A stretch of 64,000 nucleotides of DNA from positions 310,001 to 374,000 of the forward strand of contig NZ_VJZK01000003.1 in assembly GCF_007109225.1 (NCBI RefSeq), written 5' to 3'. Position numbers and translations under genes: made by a program. This document shows positions 10,501-19,030 of this stretch, piece by piece; position 1 is the stretch's first letter, and each line of letters opens with the position of its first letter. Under the pieces are notes generated by a model. The model searched no databases. It was not told where the DNA came from and saw nothing but the letters and a program-made list of their open reading frames with translations. Origin of the DNA: Flavobacterium sp. GT3R68 (GTDB lineage: Bacteria; Bacteroidota; Bacteroidia; Flavobacteriales; Flavobacteriaceae).

Positions 10501-10614
10501 TTGGTATTAACCTTATTTATAATCCCTGCGTTGTATCTGATGTGGTCCAGGGCCAGAAAACACTACCCCGAATTTGACCATATCGACGAATATGAAACGA
10601 CTAAAAAAGTATGA
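7516..10614 (+). CDS. RND efflux permease (AcrB/HAE1-like)
   Basis: A 1032-residue proton-driven drug or metabolite exporter of the inner membrane. It starts at the first transmembrane helix (IKRPVFTIVINLAIILFGLIGY), has two repeats each with a large periplasmic loop, and keeps the proton-relay aspartates D401-D402 in TM4 (GLVVDDGIVVTENIF) and a lysine in TM10 (LVTKNGILIVEFANQL). The second half carries GLALLLIFLILAAQFESF. Size and motifs are those of hydrophobe/amphiphile exporters rather than heavy-metal CzcA pumps. Substrate cannot be read from sequence. Confidence 0.95.
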   Translation: MSLSTLSIKRPVFTIVINLAIILFGLIGYSFLGVREFPSIDPAQISVRTNYSGANSDIIESQITEPLEKAINSIDGIRNVTSSSIQGSSNITVEFNLDKNLEEAANDVRDKVSQAVRSLPKDIDAPPVVSKADANSDAIISMTVQSDTRNALELSDYAENVIAQRLETIPGVSGVQIWGQKKYAMRLWIDPIKLASYGCTVSEVRDALNKQNVELPSGKLTGDNTELTVKTVGNLSTAEEFNNIIIRTDGEKTVRLSDIGSANLGPENIETKMSQSGMPLVGVAVVPLPGANYLDISKEFYKEFDALKKDLPKDIKLNIAIDSTVFVKKSVIEVAETLGISILLVVLIIYLFFRDWAIAFRPLIDIPVSLIATFFIMWLFGFSINVLTLLAIVLATGLVVDDGIVVTENIFKKVEEGMSPIEAAIKGSNEIFFAVISISITLAAVFLPVIFLEGFVGRLFREFGVVIGAAVLISAFVSLTLTPMLNAYLMKGGEQKKSKFYIYTEPFFQKLNRGYAETLESFMKKKWMSFPILIVCFGLIYLFFNLLQKETAPYDDRSSITMSITAPEGSSYEYTDRFMQELSQMIDDSIPEKKVSLVITSPGFGASTVNSGRVRIALSEPGERSRSQKEIAEKLTMWTKQYAEAKTSVTEQPTIAVNRRGGMPIQYIIQAPNFKKLQEKIPQFMDEAAKNPTFAMSDVNLKFNKPEINVTIDREKAESLGISVIDIAQTLQLSLSGQRFGYFIRNGKQYQIIGQFDQKDRSKPLDLTSMFVKNNKGELIQMDNVVTIEEQSNPPQLYHNNRYMSATVSAGLAPGKSISDGIDAMNEIKDKVLDDTFTTDLGGESRDFVESSSNTSFAFGLALLLIFLILAAQFESFIDPFIIILTVPMAVAGALFSLWLFDQTWNIFSQIGTVMLIGLVTKNGILIVEFANQLREQGKPKAEAIIEAAEARLRPILMTSLAISLGALPIALSLGAASTSRIGMGVVIVGGTIFSLVLTLFIIPALYLMWSRARKHYPEFDHIDEYETTKKV

Positions 10615-11924
10615 TGAATTCTAAAATAGTATTTCAAAGTCTGATTCTGATTTTCTTTAGCGTTATTAAAATGAATGCACAGGAAATTTTAACCCTCGAA
10701 ATTGCGGTCAAAATTGCATTGGAAAACAATTATGAGATAAAAATAGCGAAGAACGATCTCACTATTGACAAAACAAACGTCGCCGTTGGAAATGCGGGTA
10801 TGTTACCCAAAGTTACGGCCACTGTAGTCGATAACAATAGTATTCAAAACAGTTCCCAAACGCGGCAGGACGGAACCGTAACGGAACTTGACAATGCTAA
10901 AAACAACAGCCTGAGTTATGGTGTTGGCTTGGATTGGACGGTCTTTGACGGATTAAAAATGTTTGCCCACTATGATCAGTTAAAGGAACTCCAGAAATTA
11001 GGGGAAGCCCAATTAAAACTGACGGTCATCACAAAAATAAGTGATGTTACCGCAACCTATTATGATTTGGTTCAGCAGCAACAGCAATTAAATGCATTGG
11101 ACAGCACCATCGTAATTTCGAACCAACGAATGACTTTGGCACAAAACCGTTTCACTATTGGAAAAGCCTCCAAACTAGAAGTGCTGAACGCGCAGGTTGA
11201 TTTAAATACCGATTTAACAACCGTGCTACGACAAAAAGAATTGTATGCCAATACCAAAATTTTTCTGAATCAGCTTTTGGCTAGAGATATCACAGCCGAC
11301 TTTAAAGTGGTTTCGTTAATTGTCATTGACAATACTTTATTACTCCCTGATTTGATGACTTTGGCAGAAAAGCAAAACCCACAATTACAAGCACAAATCA
11401 TTAATAAAAGAGTAACCGAATTGCAGTTAAAGCAAATCAAAGCGGCGCGGTATCCTACCGTTAAAGTGAATACAGGCTATAATTTCAATGAATCACAATC
11501 CACTCTTGGGTTTACAACCGAATCGTCAGCACGCGGATTGAATTATGGTTTTAGTGCTTCCATGAATCTGTTTGATGGATTATCACAAAACCGAAACGAG
11601 AAAATCGCCAAAATTGAAATTGAGAATTCAAAACTCCTGATTGACCAGCAAACATTAGCATTACAGTCCCAACTGGCCACAGCCTATCAAACGTATCTGA
11701 CCAACCTCGAACTGATTCGTCTGGAAGAAAAAAATGAAGCCATCGCCAGACAAAACTTACAGATCACTTTGGATAAATTCCGAATAGGAACTATAGCCAC
11801 ACTGGAATTTCGTACCGCACAACTTAATTATGTCAATGCGAAAGTGCGGTACAGCAATGCCCAGTTTCAGGCTAAATTATCGGAAATTGCCTTAAAAGAA
11901 TTAGCCGGGACACTTACATTTTAA
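10611..11924 (+). CDS. TolC family outer-membrane efflux channel
   Basis: A 437-residue outer-membrane factor completing the tripartite pump. It overlaps the pump gene by 4 bp (ATGA), which implies translational coupling; a second ATG follows directly. A signal peptide ends at about residue 23 (IKMNAQ). Two OEP repeats are seen, each beginning with the long helices of the tunnel (TLEIAVKIALENNYEIKIAKND; later TLAEKQNPQLQAQI). Together with the preceding two genes it forms a complete adaptor-pump-channel set. Confidence 0.94.
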   Translation: MMNSKIVFQSLILIFFSVIKMNAQEILTLEIAVKIALENNYEIKIAKNDLTIDKTNVAVGNAGMLPKVTATVVDNNSIQNSSQTRQDGTVTELDNAKNNSLSYGVGLDWTVFDGLKMFAHYDQLKELQKLGEAQLKLTVITKISDVTATYYDLVQQQQQLNALDSTIVISNQRMTLAQNRFTIGKASKLEVLNAQVDLNTDLTTVLRQKELYANTKIFLNQLLARDITADFKVVSLIVIDNTLLLPDLMTLAEKQNPQLQAQIINKRVTELQLKQIKAARYPTVKVNTGYNFNESQSTLGFTTESSARGLNYGFSASMNLFDGLSQNRNEKIAKIEIENSKLLIDQQTLALQSQLATAYQTYLTNLELIRLEEKNEAIARQNLQITLDKFRIGTIATLEFRTAQLNYVNAKVRYSNAQFQAKLSEIALKELAGTLTF

Positions 11925-11945
11925 TTTGATAAATTTCTATACCAA

Positions 11946-12809
11946 ATGATTTCATACAATACAAAAGACTGGTTTACTTTCATTTTTCGTTTTCATAAAG
12001 CCGATACTTTTCGGACGCTACTGCCTATCATGTTGGCGATTGGAGCTTATTCCGGAATCATCGGGTATCTGGAAGTGGAATATTGGCAGCTTCCTGAAAA
12101 CAGTTATGTAAAAAACATCACGATTATGCACGGAATGTTGGGCTTCGTGATTTCACTTTTGTTAGTTTTCAGAACTAATACAGCTTATGACCGTTGGTGG
12201 GAAGGCAGAAGAATGTGGGGGTCTTTAGTAAATAACAGCCGGAATCTTGCCATTAAATTATCAGCCATGCTGCATGATGAAAAAGACCGTGATGACTTCA
12301 GAAAATTGATTCCGGCGTATGCCATGATTTTGCACAAGCACCTGAATGACAGTGAAACCGCACAACAGCTTTTTGATGATGTGGATTTGGAAATGGACCA
12401 TCACAAACACAAACCAAATCAATTGGCGGGTATGCTTTTCAAAAAAATAAATGATTTGTATGAATCCAAAAAAATTTCCGGTGACCAGCTTATTATTTTA
12501 AATGCGGAAATACAATCATTTACTGAAATCTGCGGTGCCTGCGAAAGAATAAAGAACACCCCTATACCCTACTCCTACAGCGCCTTTCTTAAAAAATTTA
12601 TCTTCTTTTACGTGATGACATTGCCTTTCGGATATTCCTTCAGTCTAGGATATTACGTGGTTCCCGTAGTCGTTTTTATTTTTTATGTTTTAGCGAGTCT
12701 GGAATTAATTGCCGAAGAAATTGAAGACCCTTTTGGTAGTGATGAAAATGATTTGCCGACCTTTAAAATGGCTGAAAATATCAAAAAGCATATTGACGAA
12801 ATTTTCTAG
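11946..12809 (+). CDS. Bestrophin family (UPF0187) ion channel
   Basis: A 287-residue membrane protein of the bestrophin/UPF0187 family, whose bacterial members form pentameric anion or cation channels. Early hydrophobic segments (TLLPIMLAIGAYSGIIGYL and MLGFVISLLLVF) lead to the family signature RTNTAYDRWWEGRRMWGSLVNNSRNLA; the later pair FFYVMTLPFGYSFSLGYYVVPVVVFIFYVLASLELIAEEIEDPFG is also diagnostic. It starts 21 bp after the TolC gene, so it may be read through from the efflux operon. Confidence 0.93.
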   Translation: MISYNTKDWFTFIFRFHKADTFRTLLPIMLAIGAYSGIIGYLEVEYWQLPENSYVKNITIMHGMLGFVISLLLVFRTNTAYDRWWEGRRMWGSLVNNSRNLAIKLSAMLHDEKDRDDFRKLIPAYAMILHKHLNDSETAQQLFDDVDLEMDHHKHKPNQLAGMLFKKINDLYESKKISGDQLIILNAEIQSFTEICGACERIKNTPIPYSYSAFLKKFIFFYVMTLPFGYSFSLGYYVVPVVVFIFYVLASLELIAEEIEDPFGSDENDLPTFKMAENIKKHIDEIF

Positions 12810-12960
12810 GGTTTTCTGGAACAAAGTACAAAATCATAAAAAAATATATGGGATAATATATTTGATAGAAAGTTATTAAATTTATACTCCGCAAATTTGT
12901 ACCTATAAAAACGTGGCCGAACTTAAAAGTCAAACGAGTAAGAATCTAACAATAATTTTT

Positions 12961-13089
12961 ATGTCAAATAACAGCGTATCATTACACAGAGTTCTTAAAT
13001 CCACACCTGAAAAAATTTATCGTGCGTTTACTGAGGCCAATGCACGGTATACCAATAAATTAAAATATGATGAACCCGGCTTCACCTAA
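12961..13089 (+). pseudogene. SRPBCC (AHSA1-like) gene remnant
   Basis: A 42-codon frame beginning MSNNSVSLHRVLKSTPEKIY and continuing RAFTEANA, which is the N-terminal signature of an AHSA1-like SRPBCC protein normally about 150 residues long. After EANA it jumps to RYTNKLKYDEPGF and stops, consistent with an internal deletion that joins the N-terminus to a later strand of the same fold. No further SRPBCC sequence follows. A TATATTTG box at 12857-12864 lies upstream. I infer a decayed gene rather than a functional short peptide. Confidence 0.6.
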
Positions 13090-13106
13090 TAAACATGGAC
13101 GAATAA

Positions 13107-13505
13107 ACACCAAGAAAGTTACTGAGTACGTTTTATGCAGACAATAACTTAGATTATGACGGCGGACAAAGCAGCTCCAGTGTAAAAATGGAACTGACTC
13201 CGAATTTTCATTTCTATTTTCCAAGTTTCAACGCAAGAAGAAAAGCAGTAATTGAACACGATATCCATCATTTGCTTACTGGCTACGAGACAACAATATC
13301 TGGAGAAAGCCAAATCAGCGCTTGGGAAATTGCAGCCGGCTGTAAAAGATATTGGGCCGCGTTTCTAATAGACACTAGCGGACTGATGTTAGGAATTGCA
13401 ACTAATTTTTCCACTGTATTAAGCGCATTCGCCAGGGGCCGTCAAACTAAAAACTTATATCATGATACCTTTTCAACAGATGAAGCACTGGACTTAATAA
13501 CTTAA
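13107..13505 (+). pseudogene. Coq4-like protein, N-terminally truncated
   Basis: Open from just after an in-frame TAA (13104) to the TAA at 13503; the first ATG in frame is 13188, but recognisable protein (FYADNNLDYDGGQSSSS) begins before it, so the start has been lost. The frame carries HDIHH followed by exactly 11 residues and Glu, the HDxxHx11E metal motif of the Coq4 family, then a membrane-like helix. It stops at DEALDLIT and its last 12 bp overlap the converging LpxR-like gene. Likely a broken gene; a shortened functional protein from 13188 (105 aa) cannot be excluded. Confidence 0.5.
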
Positions 13506-14456
13506 ACCTACCTTAACACCTCCCCATTTACCACTATGCCCCGCCTCAAATTCCCTGGTAATAACAGCACGCGAATATTCCAGATACAAACTCTTAATCT
13601 GAAACACAATCCCATAATTCACCTGAGCAGTAAAACGTTCTATATCACTATTCTCTATTGTATAGGGACTCGTACGATTGAACAATCCACCCTGCAATGT
13701 CGCATCATAACCAATGACATTTAGCATGGACTTACTATAGCCATAAAGTAAAAATCTCTTTTTGGTTTTAATTACGCTAAACGGCCCATTGATTATTCCA
13801 AATGTAGTGGTGGCTCCTATCCCCGCATTCGTAAACAAGGTTCCTGCCCGCAACGTTGTATTTGTTTGCAACGAAAACAAATCTCGGTAGCGTACTAATT
13901 GCTTCTCATAACTCACTTCATAGTTAAGCACAACATCATTTCGGATCTGATTTTGCCATCCTTCCGGTATCGTATTGTCTATTACCTTATGAAAGGCGAC
14001 CTGTACCTCTTTCCCCAACGCCCCCGGCCCAATTACTCCTATACTAAATAGCGAGCTCAGTCGGGAAGTATTTACCGTATCTATTGCTAATGCAAAGCTT
14101 TTAAGCATAAGCGCAGCAGCAAACGGACGATCGCCATATTGGACGGAAGCACTTTTAATATCAATGGGCGTATAGCCAAGATGTTCAAGGGAAATACCGA
14201 ATTTATTATCACTTTTCTTCGGGCGAACTAATAGTTTGTTCATAGGATTTCGTCTTAAACCTGGGGACACAAGTTCCAAATTATAGCCTTGAGTATAATC
14301 CTGGTCTCTCGAAGCAAAATAGTCATTATCGTAGTTGAAGCGAACATAACGATGGGCTTTCAAGTCGCGAAAAGAGGCTGTGTTATCATTTTTCTGAGCG
14401 CCAACAAAATAAGGGAGACCAATCAAAAGCAAGAGGTATAATTCGTGTTTTTTCAT
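13494..14456 (-). CDS. LpxR-like outer-membrane protein (DUF2219 family)
   Basis: A 320-residue outer-membrane barrel related to lipid A 3'-O-deacylase LpxR. It has a signal peptide (cleavage near VGAQ), the N-terminal NDYFASRDQDYTQG strand typical of the family, HLGYTPIDI and YGDRPFAA segments, and a final aromatic strand (GGVKVGLSY). In enterobacteria LpxR removes 3' acyl chains from lipid A; whether this homologue does so is inference. Its 3' end overlaps the decayed Coq4-like frame by 12 bp, suggesting a rearrangement junction close to its stop. Confidence 0.8.
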   Translation of the reverse strand: MKKHELYLLLLIGLPYFVGAQKNDNTASFRDLKAHRYVRFNYDNDYFASRDQDYTQGYNLELVSPGLRRNPMNKLLVRPKKSDNKFGISLEHLGYTPIDIKSASVQYGDRPFAAALMLKSFALAIDTVNTSRLSSLFSIGVIGPGALGKEVQVAFHKVIDNTIPEGWQNQIRNDVVLNYEVSYEKQLVRYRDLFSLQTNTTLRAGTLFTNAGIGATTTFGIINGPFSVIKTKKRFLLYGYSKSMLNVIGYDATLQGGLFNRTSPYTIENSDIERFTAQVNYGIVFQIKSLYLEYSRAVITREFEAGHSGKWGGVKVGLSY

Positions 14457-14619
14457 AACTCAAATGTACGAAAAAGGTAGAATTTATTTTAAGTATTGAA
14501 AATGTATTTATCATATAATCACCAACATAGATAGAAAATCATAAAACGCAACATTCAGAATATCGATCTGTAAGTTAACGTTCCAAATATATAAATTAGC
14601 TACTCTATTTAAAACTGTT

Positions 14620-14627
14620 TATATTTG
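14620..14627 (+). promoter_or_regulatory. TAnnTTTG -7 box before DUF1801 gene
   Basis: TATATTTG 80 bp before the ATG at 14707. No TTG is found 17-23 bp upstream, so only the -7 half of the Bacteroidetes promoter is visible. The surrounding 250 bp is AT-rich and otherwise featureless. Confidence 0.35.
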
Positions 14628-14706
14628 ATAATTGAAGTGTTAAAAAGTAGCCTGACATTATGCACAGTAAAATATTCTTAATTATTTCCATTTTAATATT
14701 TACCAA

Positions 14707-15132
14707 ATGGCTGAAAAAAAATCAAAACTCGCTGAAATAAAAACAAAACCAACCACTGCAAGTGTCGAAGACTATATCAATGCTATTGAGAGTGAACAAA
14801 AACGCAGAGATAGTTTTGCCCTGCTGGAAATAATGAAACAAGGCAGTGGGGAAGAACCAGTCTTATGGAGCAGTTCCATTATCGGTTTTGGTGATAAACG
14901 ATACAAAAGTCCCACTTCGGGAAGAGAAGTCGACTGGTTCCGGATAGGGTTTGCTCCCCGTAAAGCGAATCTCTCTCTGTACATTGGCGTAGGAGTAAAA
15001 GATCAGGCGGAGGTTCTTAAACAGCTCGGTAAGCATAAAACGAATGGAGGTTGTCTCTACATCAATAAACTGGAGGATGTTGATATCGAAATTCTGAAGG
15101 AAATGATAGAAACCGCATTAAGTAGAGAGTAA
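14707..15132 (+). CDS. DUF1801 domain-containing protein
   Basis: A 141-residue soluble protein of the DUF1801 (YdhG-like) family. Diagnostic segments are VEDYINAIESEQKRRDSFALLEIM, VLWSSSIIGFGDKRYKS, SGREVDWFRIGFAPRKANLSLYI and KHKTNGGCLYINKLEDVD. The family has no established function; it is frequent in accessory gene clusters of Bacteroidetes. Stands alone between AT-rich gaps. Confidence 0.88.
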   Translation: MAEKKSKLAEIKTKPTTASVEDYINAIESEQKRRDSFALLEIMKQGSGEEPVLWSSSIIGFGDKRYKSPTSGREVDWFRIGFAPRKANLSLYIGVGVKDQAEVLKQLGKHKTNGGCLYINKLEDVDIEILKEMIETALSRE

Positions 15133-15231
15133 AACTATATCAGACGATTATTAAAGTCCAATGAATCAACATTTCGTCTTTTACATTCTAAGAGCTATTG
15201 GAGGTTACTAAATAAAGCCAAATCTTTAATT

Positions 15232-15239
15232 TATATTTG
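15232..15239 (+). promoter_or_regulatory. TATATTTG box (accessory-region type), copy A
   Basis: TATATTTG inside CAAATCTTTAATTTATATTTGT, 65 bp before the serine hydrolase ATG. It resembles the boxes at 17667 and 20363 in having CAAA about 15 bp upstream and a run TTTATATTTGT. A 12-bp palindrome TTTAGCGCTAAA follows at about 15268. Confidence 0.4.
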
Positions 15240-15303
15240 TTGTAACATTCACCCGCCTTATCGTGATTTTAGCGCTAAATACAAATACTAACAACACACC
15301 ATT

Positions 15304-16866
15304 ATGAAAAAAGGAACATCTCTTTTAACTTCCCTCCTCTTTATTCTTTTAGTTGCTACACCAACCTTTGCTCAATTAACAACCCAAAAAATTGACGTAT
15401 TAATGGAAGATGCCTTAGTAAAGTTTAAGGTAGCCGGAGCATCAATAGCCATTGTTAAAGACGGTAAAGTTATTCATCAAAAAGGCTACGGAGTTACTTC
15501 TGTTGCAACAAAAAAACCGGTTAACGAATACACAAATTTTCAGATTGCATCGAATAGCAAAGCCTTCACAACGGCAGCGCTTTCTATTTTGGAGGATGAA
15601 GGTAAACTGAAATGGACCGATAAAGTAAAAGACCACATCCCTGAATTCAAAATGTACAATGATTATGTAACAGAGAACTTTAACATTCAGGACTTATTAA
15701 CCCATCGCAGCGGATTGGGTTTAGGTGTCGGCGATCTGATGTTTTTTCCTGATGGTTCCACCTTTACCATTAACGACGTTGTCGCCAGTTTTCAGCATTT
15801 CAAACCTGTATCCGCTTTTCGGACCAAATTTGATTATGACAATTTACTCTATATCGTCGCAGGAGAAGTAATTGCCAGAGCCACCGGTATGAGCTACGAG
15901 GCATTTGTCCAAAAACGAATCATTGAACCTTTACAAATGAACAACACCTATGTGGGCAGCTTGTTGAAAGACAAAAACAACCTGGCAGTCCCGCACTCTT
16001 CAGAATCGGGAACCATCAAAACAATCGACGCATACGATATTGGAATGGGAAGTGCGGCAGGTGGAATATTCTCGAATGCGGCTGATATGTCAAAATGGAT
16101 GCAGCTGCGTTTGGATAAAGGTAAATATGGAAATGATTTGAAATCAACTATGTTTTCTTTGAAAAACCACAATGAAATGTGGAGGTTGCATACCGTTTTT
16201 GACAACAATCCTAGTCCAAGATACAATTCTCATTTCAACGGGTATGGCCTGGGTTGGGGATTGACAGATGTCAACGGAAAATTAAGAGTATCTCACACGG
16301 GAGGTCTGCCCGGAATGCTGTCGATAGTGACGCTGTATCCCGATCTGAACTTAGGCATCGTAATTTTAACGAATACCGAAAATGGCGGTGGCGGACTTTT
16401 TACGGCAGTTACCAATAGCATTTCTGATAGTTACTTAGGCCTGGATGATTTTGGCTGGACCGGAAAAATGGTGGAACGGATGCAGAATAGTAAAAACACA
16501 GGTGATGAGATAACAAAAAAAACTTGGGAAAAAGTAGCAACCGCAAAAAACGTCAAAGTTAAAAATGAGGACTATATCGGAATTTATGAGGACAATTGGT
16601 TTGGAAAAATTGAAGTATTTGAAAAAAACAAGAAATTATGGTTCAAATCTTATCGTTCTCCAAAATTAAATGGCCCAATGGCTTTTTATAACGCCAATAC
16701 TTTTGCCATTAAATGGGAATATCAAGCTATGAATTGCGATGCCCTTGCTATGTTTTCACTTGATGAGACCGGCAAAGCACAATCTATTAAAATGAAAGGT
16801 ATTTCGCCAAACATTGATTTTAGTTTTGACTTTCAGGATTTAGATTTAAAACGAGTTGATAAATAA
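15304..16866 (+). CDS. Serine hydrolase (class C beta-lactamase fold) with DUF3471 tail
   Basis: A 520-residue exported enzyme. A signal peptide (ending TPTFAQ at about residue 23) is followed by a PF00144 domain with the nucleophile motif SNSK near residue 82, the tyrosine motif YDN near 180, and HTGG near 337 in place of the KTG triad of true beta-lactamases. From about residue 380 a DUF3471-type beta domain begins (YIGIYEDNWFGKIEVFE). This layout is usual for Bacteroidetes esterases or D-aminopeptidases rather than antibiotic-resistance enzymes. Cell location periplasmic or extracellular. Substrate unknown. Confidence 0.9.
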   Translation: MKKGTSLLTSLLFILLVATPTFAQLTTQKIDVLMEDALVKFKVAGASIAIVKDGKVIHQKGYGVTSVATKKPVNEYTNFQIASNSKAFTTAALSILEDEGKLKWTDKVKDHIPEFKMYNDYVTENFNIQDLLTHRSGLGLGVGDLMFFPDGSTFTINDVVASFQHFKPVSAFRTKFDYDNLLYIVAGEVIARATGMSYEAFVQKRIIEPLQMNNTYVGSLLKDKNNLAVPHSSESGTIKTIDAYDIGMGSAAGGIFSNAADMSKWMQLRLDKGKYGNDLKSTMFSLKNHNEMWRLHTVFDNNPSPRYNSHFNGYGLGWGLTDVNGKLRVSHTGGLPGMLSIVTLYPDLNLGIVILTNTENGGGGLFTAVTNSISDSYLGLDDFGWTGKMVERMQNSKNTGDEITKKTWEKVATAKNVKVKNEDYIGIYEDNWFGKIEVFEKNKKLWFKSYRSPKLNGPMAFYNANTFAIKWEYQAMNCDALAMFSLDETGKAQSIKMKGISPNIDFSFDFQDLDLKRVDK

Positions 16867-16916
16867 AAGCCACTTCAGCGGTTTAAATACTCCGCCACAG
16901 GTCTAAATACAAGAAT

Positions 16917-17303
16917 ATGAATGATTCTAGCACACAAAACCAGCGTATTGCAAATATGACTTTCGCCTCGGTATATCCTCTATATCTCACAAAAGTAGAG
17001 AAGAAAGGCAGAACAAAAGAAGAATTGCATCAGGTCATAGAATGGTTGACAGGCTTCGATAACCAAAAGCTGCAGGATTTAATAAACGAAAATGCAACTT
17101 TTGAAGCATTCTTCCAAAAAGCTGCGTTAAACCGCAATGCGAGTCTCATTACCGGAGTGATCTGTGGATATCGTGTAGAGGAAATTGAGAATCCTTTGAC
17201 CCAACAGGTTCGGTATTTGGATAAGTTAGTGGATGAATTAGCGAAGGGCCGGAAGATGGAGAAAATTTTTCGCAGCCCACTTAAGTTCACCATTACTACA
17301 TGA
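16917..17303 (+). CDS. DUF2200 domain-containing protein
   Basis: A 128-residue protein of the DUF2200 family, recognised from RIANMTFASVYPLYLTKVEKKGRTKEE, LHQVIEWLTGFD and SLITGVICGYRVEEIE. The family is short and well conserved, without known function. The last residues (SPLKFTITT) run past the usual C-terminus, which normally ends near KMEKIL, so the tail may be a junction-derived extension. It lies 50 bp after the serine hydrolase. Confidence 0.88.
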   Translation: MNDSSTQNQRIANMTFASVYPLYLTKVEKKGRTKEELHQVIEWLTGFDNQKLQDLINENATFEAFFQKAALNRNASLITGVICGYRVEEIENPLTQQVRYLDKLVDELAKGRKMEKIFRSPLKFTITT

Positions 17304-17747
17304 AAACATGGAAGTTCTGATAATATCATTACCAACACTGTGTGTCAAATTTATCTGCGCATCATTTACATGATAATTTAACAGAAATAAAAGGCAAATT
17401 ATTTTTTTCAATTACTATATAATAGGAGCGCAAATGACGTACAAAAATTCTGATTCCACAATATCAAACTGAGTCTTATTAAACTCCGGTTAGAGTTGTG
17501 TCATTCTTACTGTTTGCAGTGAGAGTGATTTCTTAAAAGTAAAAAGTATGGGGATGAAAAATCATCGAATCTTCCAAAATAAGAGAATAACAAACCCGTT
17601 CGCTGGTGCATCATCCACCACTTAACACTGTTCCTTAATAAACACCTCACAACCCAAAGTTTATTTTATATTTGTCGTTCCAACACCGCAAGTCAGCGGG
17701 CGTGAACAGTAACTTGAATTCAATAACAATTAAAAACAACTCTCATT
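17304..17747 (+). other. Non-coding gap with no recognised gene
   Basis: 444 bp without a convincing frame on either strand. AT-rich with scattered stops; the longest plus-strand ATG frame (from about 17430) has 12 codons. The only structured part is the last 90 bp: a TATATTTG box at 17667 and a short GC hairpin CCGC-aagtca-GCGG, both leading into the lipoprotein gene. It may hold a decayed cassette but I see no protein signature. Confidence 0.5.
17667..17674 (+). promoter_or_regulatory. TATATTTG box (accessory-region type), copy B
   Basis: TATATTTG within CAAAGTTTATTTTATATTTGT, followed by the hairpin CCGC-aagtca-GCGG. It is 74 bp before the lipoprotein ATG at 17748. No TTG at the normal -33 distance. 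Similar in layout to copies at 15232 and 20363. Confidence 0.45.
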
Positions 17748-18209
17748 ATGAAAATCTTTAAAAAAAGCGGAATCAAATTAGGTCTTATTTTAGTAGTGTC
17801 GGCTTTATCTTCCTGTGCACTAAAATCAATACCTAGTGATTACAGTCCTGTTAAATTAGAGACCGTCAATACCAGTACACTTGGAAACGGGAAAATAATG
17901 ATCTATAACGGCGCCAATATTTTACATAAAATAGACAACACCGCCAGGTTGAATGTGTGGGTTGACGGCAAATCGATAGGCCAATTAAGACCCTCCGAAT
18001 ACATAATAATTGACTTGAAAGACGGAAAATATAAATTTACAGCGCTTCACCTGGATATGGTAAAAATGAAAAGTGAATTTCAGGTAGATATTAATGAGAA
18101 TACGAAGGTAATTCGGATTGAACCTACATTCGCTTCTAATAAATTAACCATAACGAATGACTTACCCAAAAATTTCGATAAATACAAGTATGCATTGGAC
18201 AGACGTTAA
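17748..18209 (+). CDS. Lipoprotein, DUF2846-like
   Basis: A 153-residue predicted lipoprotein: a hydrophobic signal then the lipobox LSSC with Cys at about residue 24. The mature part has the beta-rich stretch ARLNVWVDGKSIGQLRPSEY and IDLKDGKYKF, which resembles DUF2846 proteins where small surface lipoproteins present a PEGA-like fold. Function unknown. A TATATTTG box lies 74 bp upstream. Confidence 0.75.
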   Translation: MKIFKKSGIKLGLILVVSALSSCALKSIPSDYSPVKLETVNTSTLGNGKIMIYNGANILHKIDNTARLNVWVDGKSIGQLRPSEYIIIDLKDGKYKFTALHLDMVKMKSEFQVDINENTKVIRIEPTFASNKLTITNDLPKNFDKYKYALDRR

Positions 18210-18310
18210 TAAAGCTACGGATTGAGTGCCGCATAGTCCTCCTCGCAACGGCGGACCTGACAGTGTGAAGCCGCTTTAGTAACTAAACAAACCCAATACA
18301 TTTAAAAACC

Positions 18311-18988
18311 ATGAACAAATTAATTGTAAGCATTTCATTCCTACTACTCTCATTGCTCTGTTATTCCCAAAATCCAAACATTAAATTTGGAGTTCAGGCC
18401 GGATTAAACTACTCCAATTTCAGAGGCTACAACATTCCGGCAAGTGCTTCCTACTCAGAAAGTCCGGCTTTCGCTTACTTGGGGGGAATAAATTTGGAAT
18501 ATCTGATTAAGCAAAAATGGAGTCTGAAAGCAGAACTAAATTACGAACGAAAAACCCAAAAAGCCGATAACAGAATAGAAATCACTGATAACGATGGATT
18601 TACTACAGTTCATGAGTTTACAACCAAAAAAAAGTATGATTATTTAGTTGTACCAATCATGCTAAAATATAGTTTTACCGAAAAAAACAGCTACTATCTC
18701 AACGGAGGTCCTTTTATCGGATATTTGATCAAATCCAAAATTACAAGCGAATTCAACTCAACCGAATTCAACACCGATGACAGGGATACAACAGACAACA
18801 ATAAAAAAATGGATTTTGGTGTATCAGTTGGACTTGGAAAAAGTTTTACCTTAAATCAAAAAAGTACATTCTATATTGAAATAAGAGAAAATATGGGATT
18901 GTCCAATACAAGCAAAGTCGATGTCTGGAATGGCGGAAGCGTAAAAACAAATTCACTTAATTTAATAGCAGGATATTCATTTAATTAG
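18311..18988 (+). CDS. Outer-membrane beta-barrel protein (porin-like/PorT family)
   Basis: A 225-residue eight-stranded barrel. Signal peptide MNKLIVSISFLLLSLLCYSQ, then alternating strands such as IKFGVQAGLNYSNFRG, WSLKAELNYERKT, YDYLVVPIMLKYSF and the final LNLIAGYSFN ending in an aromatic residue as expected for BAM recognition. Small barrels of this type are abundant in flavobacteria and mostly uncharacterised. Preceded by a 100-bp gap holding an imperfect hairpin around 18236-18258 (GTCCTCC / GGCGGAC). Confidence 0.85.
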   Translation: MNKLIVSISFLLLSLLCYSQNPNIKFGVQAGLNYSNFRGYNIPASASYSESPAFAYLGGINLEYLIKQKWSLKAELNYERKTQKADNRIEITDNDGFTTVHEFTTKKKYDYLVVPIMLKYSFTEKNSYYLNGGPFIGYLIKSKITSEFNSTEFNTDDRDTTDNNKKMDFGVSVGLGKSFTLNQKSTFYIEIRENMGLSNTSKVDVWNGGSVKTNSLNLIAGYSFN

Positions 18989-19030
18989 AATAACAACGCA
19001 CCTATATAGTAATCATGAAAAAACAAAAAT

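Noticed and set aside
14660..14740. 26-codon peptide (MHSKIFLIISILIFTKW...)
   Set aside because: It overlaps the DUF1801 start in another frame and has no ribosome-binding or conservation argument; hydrophobicity follows from AT-rich DNA.
15304..16866. Antibiotic-resistance class C beta-lactamase
   Set aside because: The KTG triad is replaced by HTGG and a DUF3471 tail is present, which fits esterase/peptidase-like serine hydrolases.
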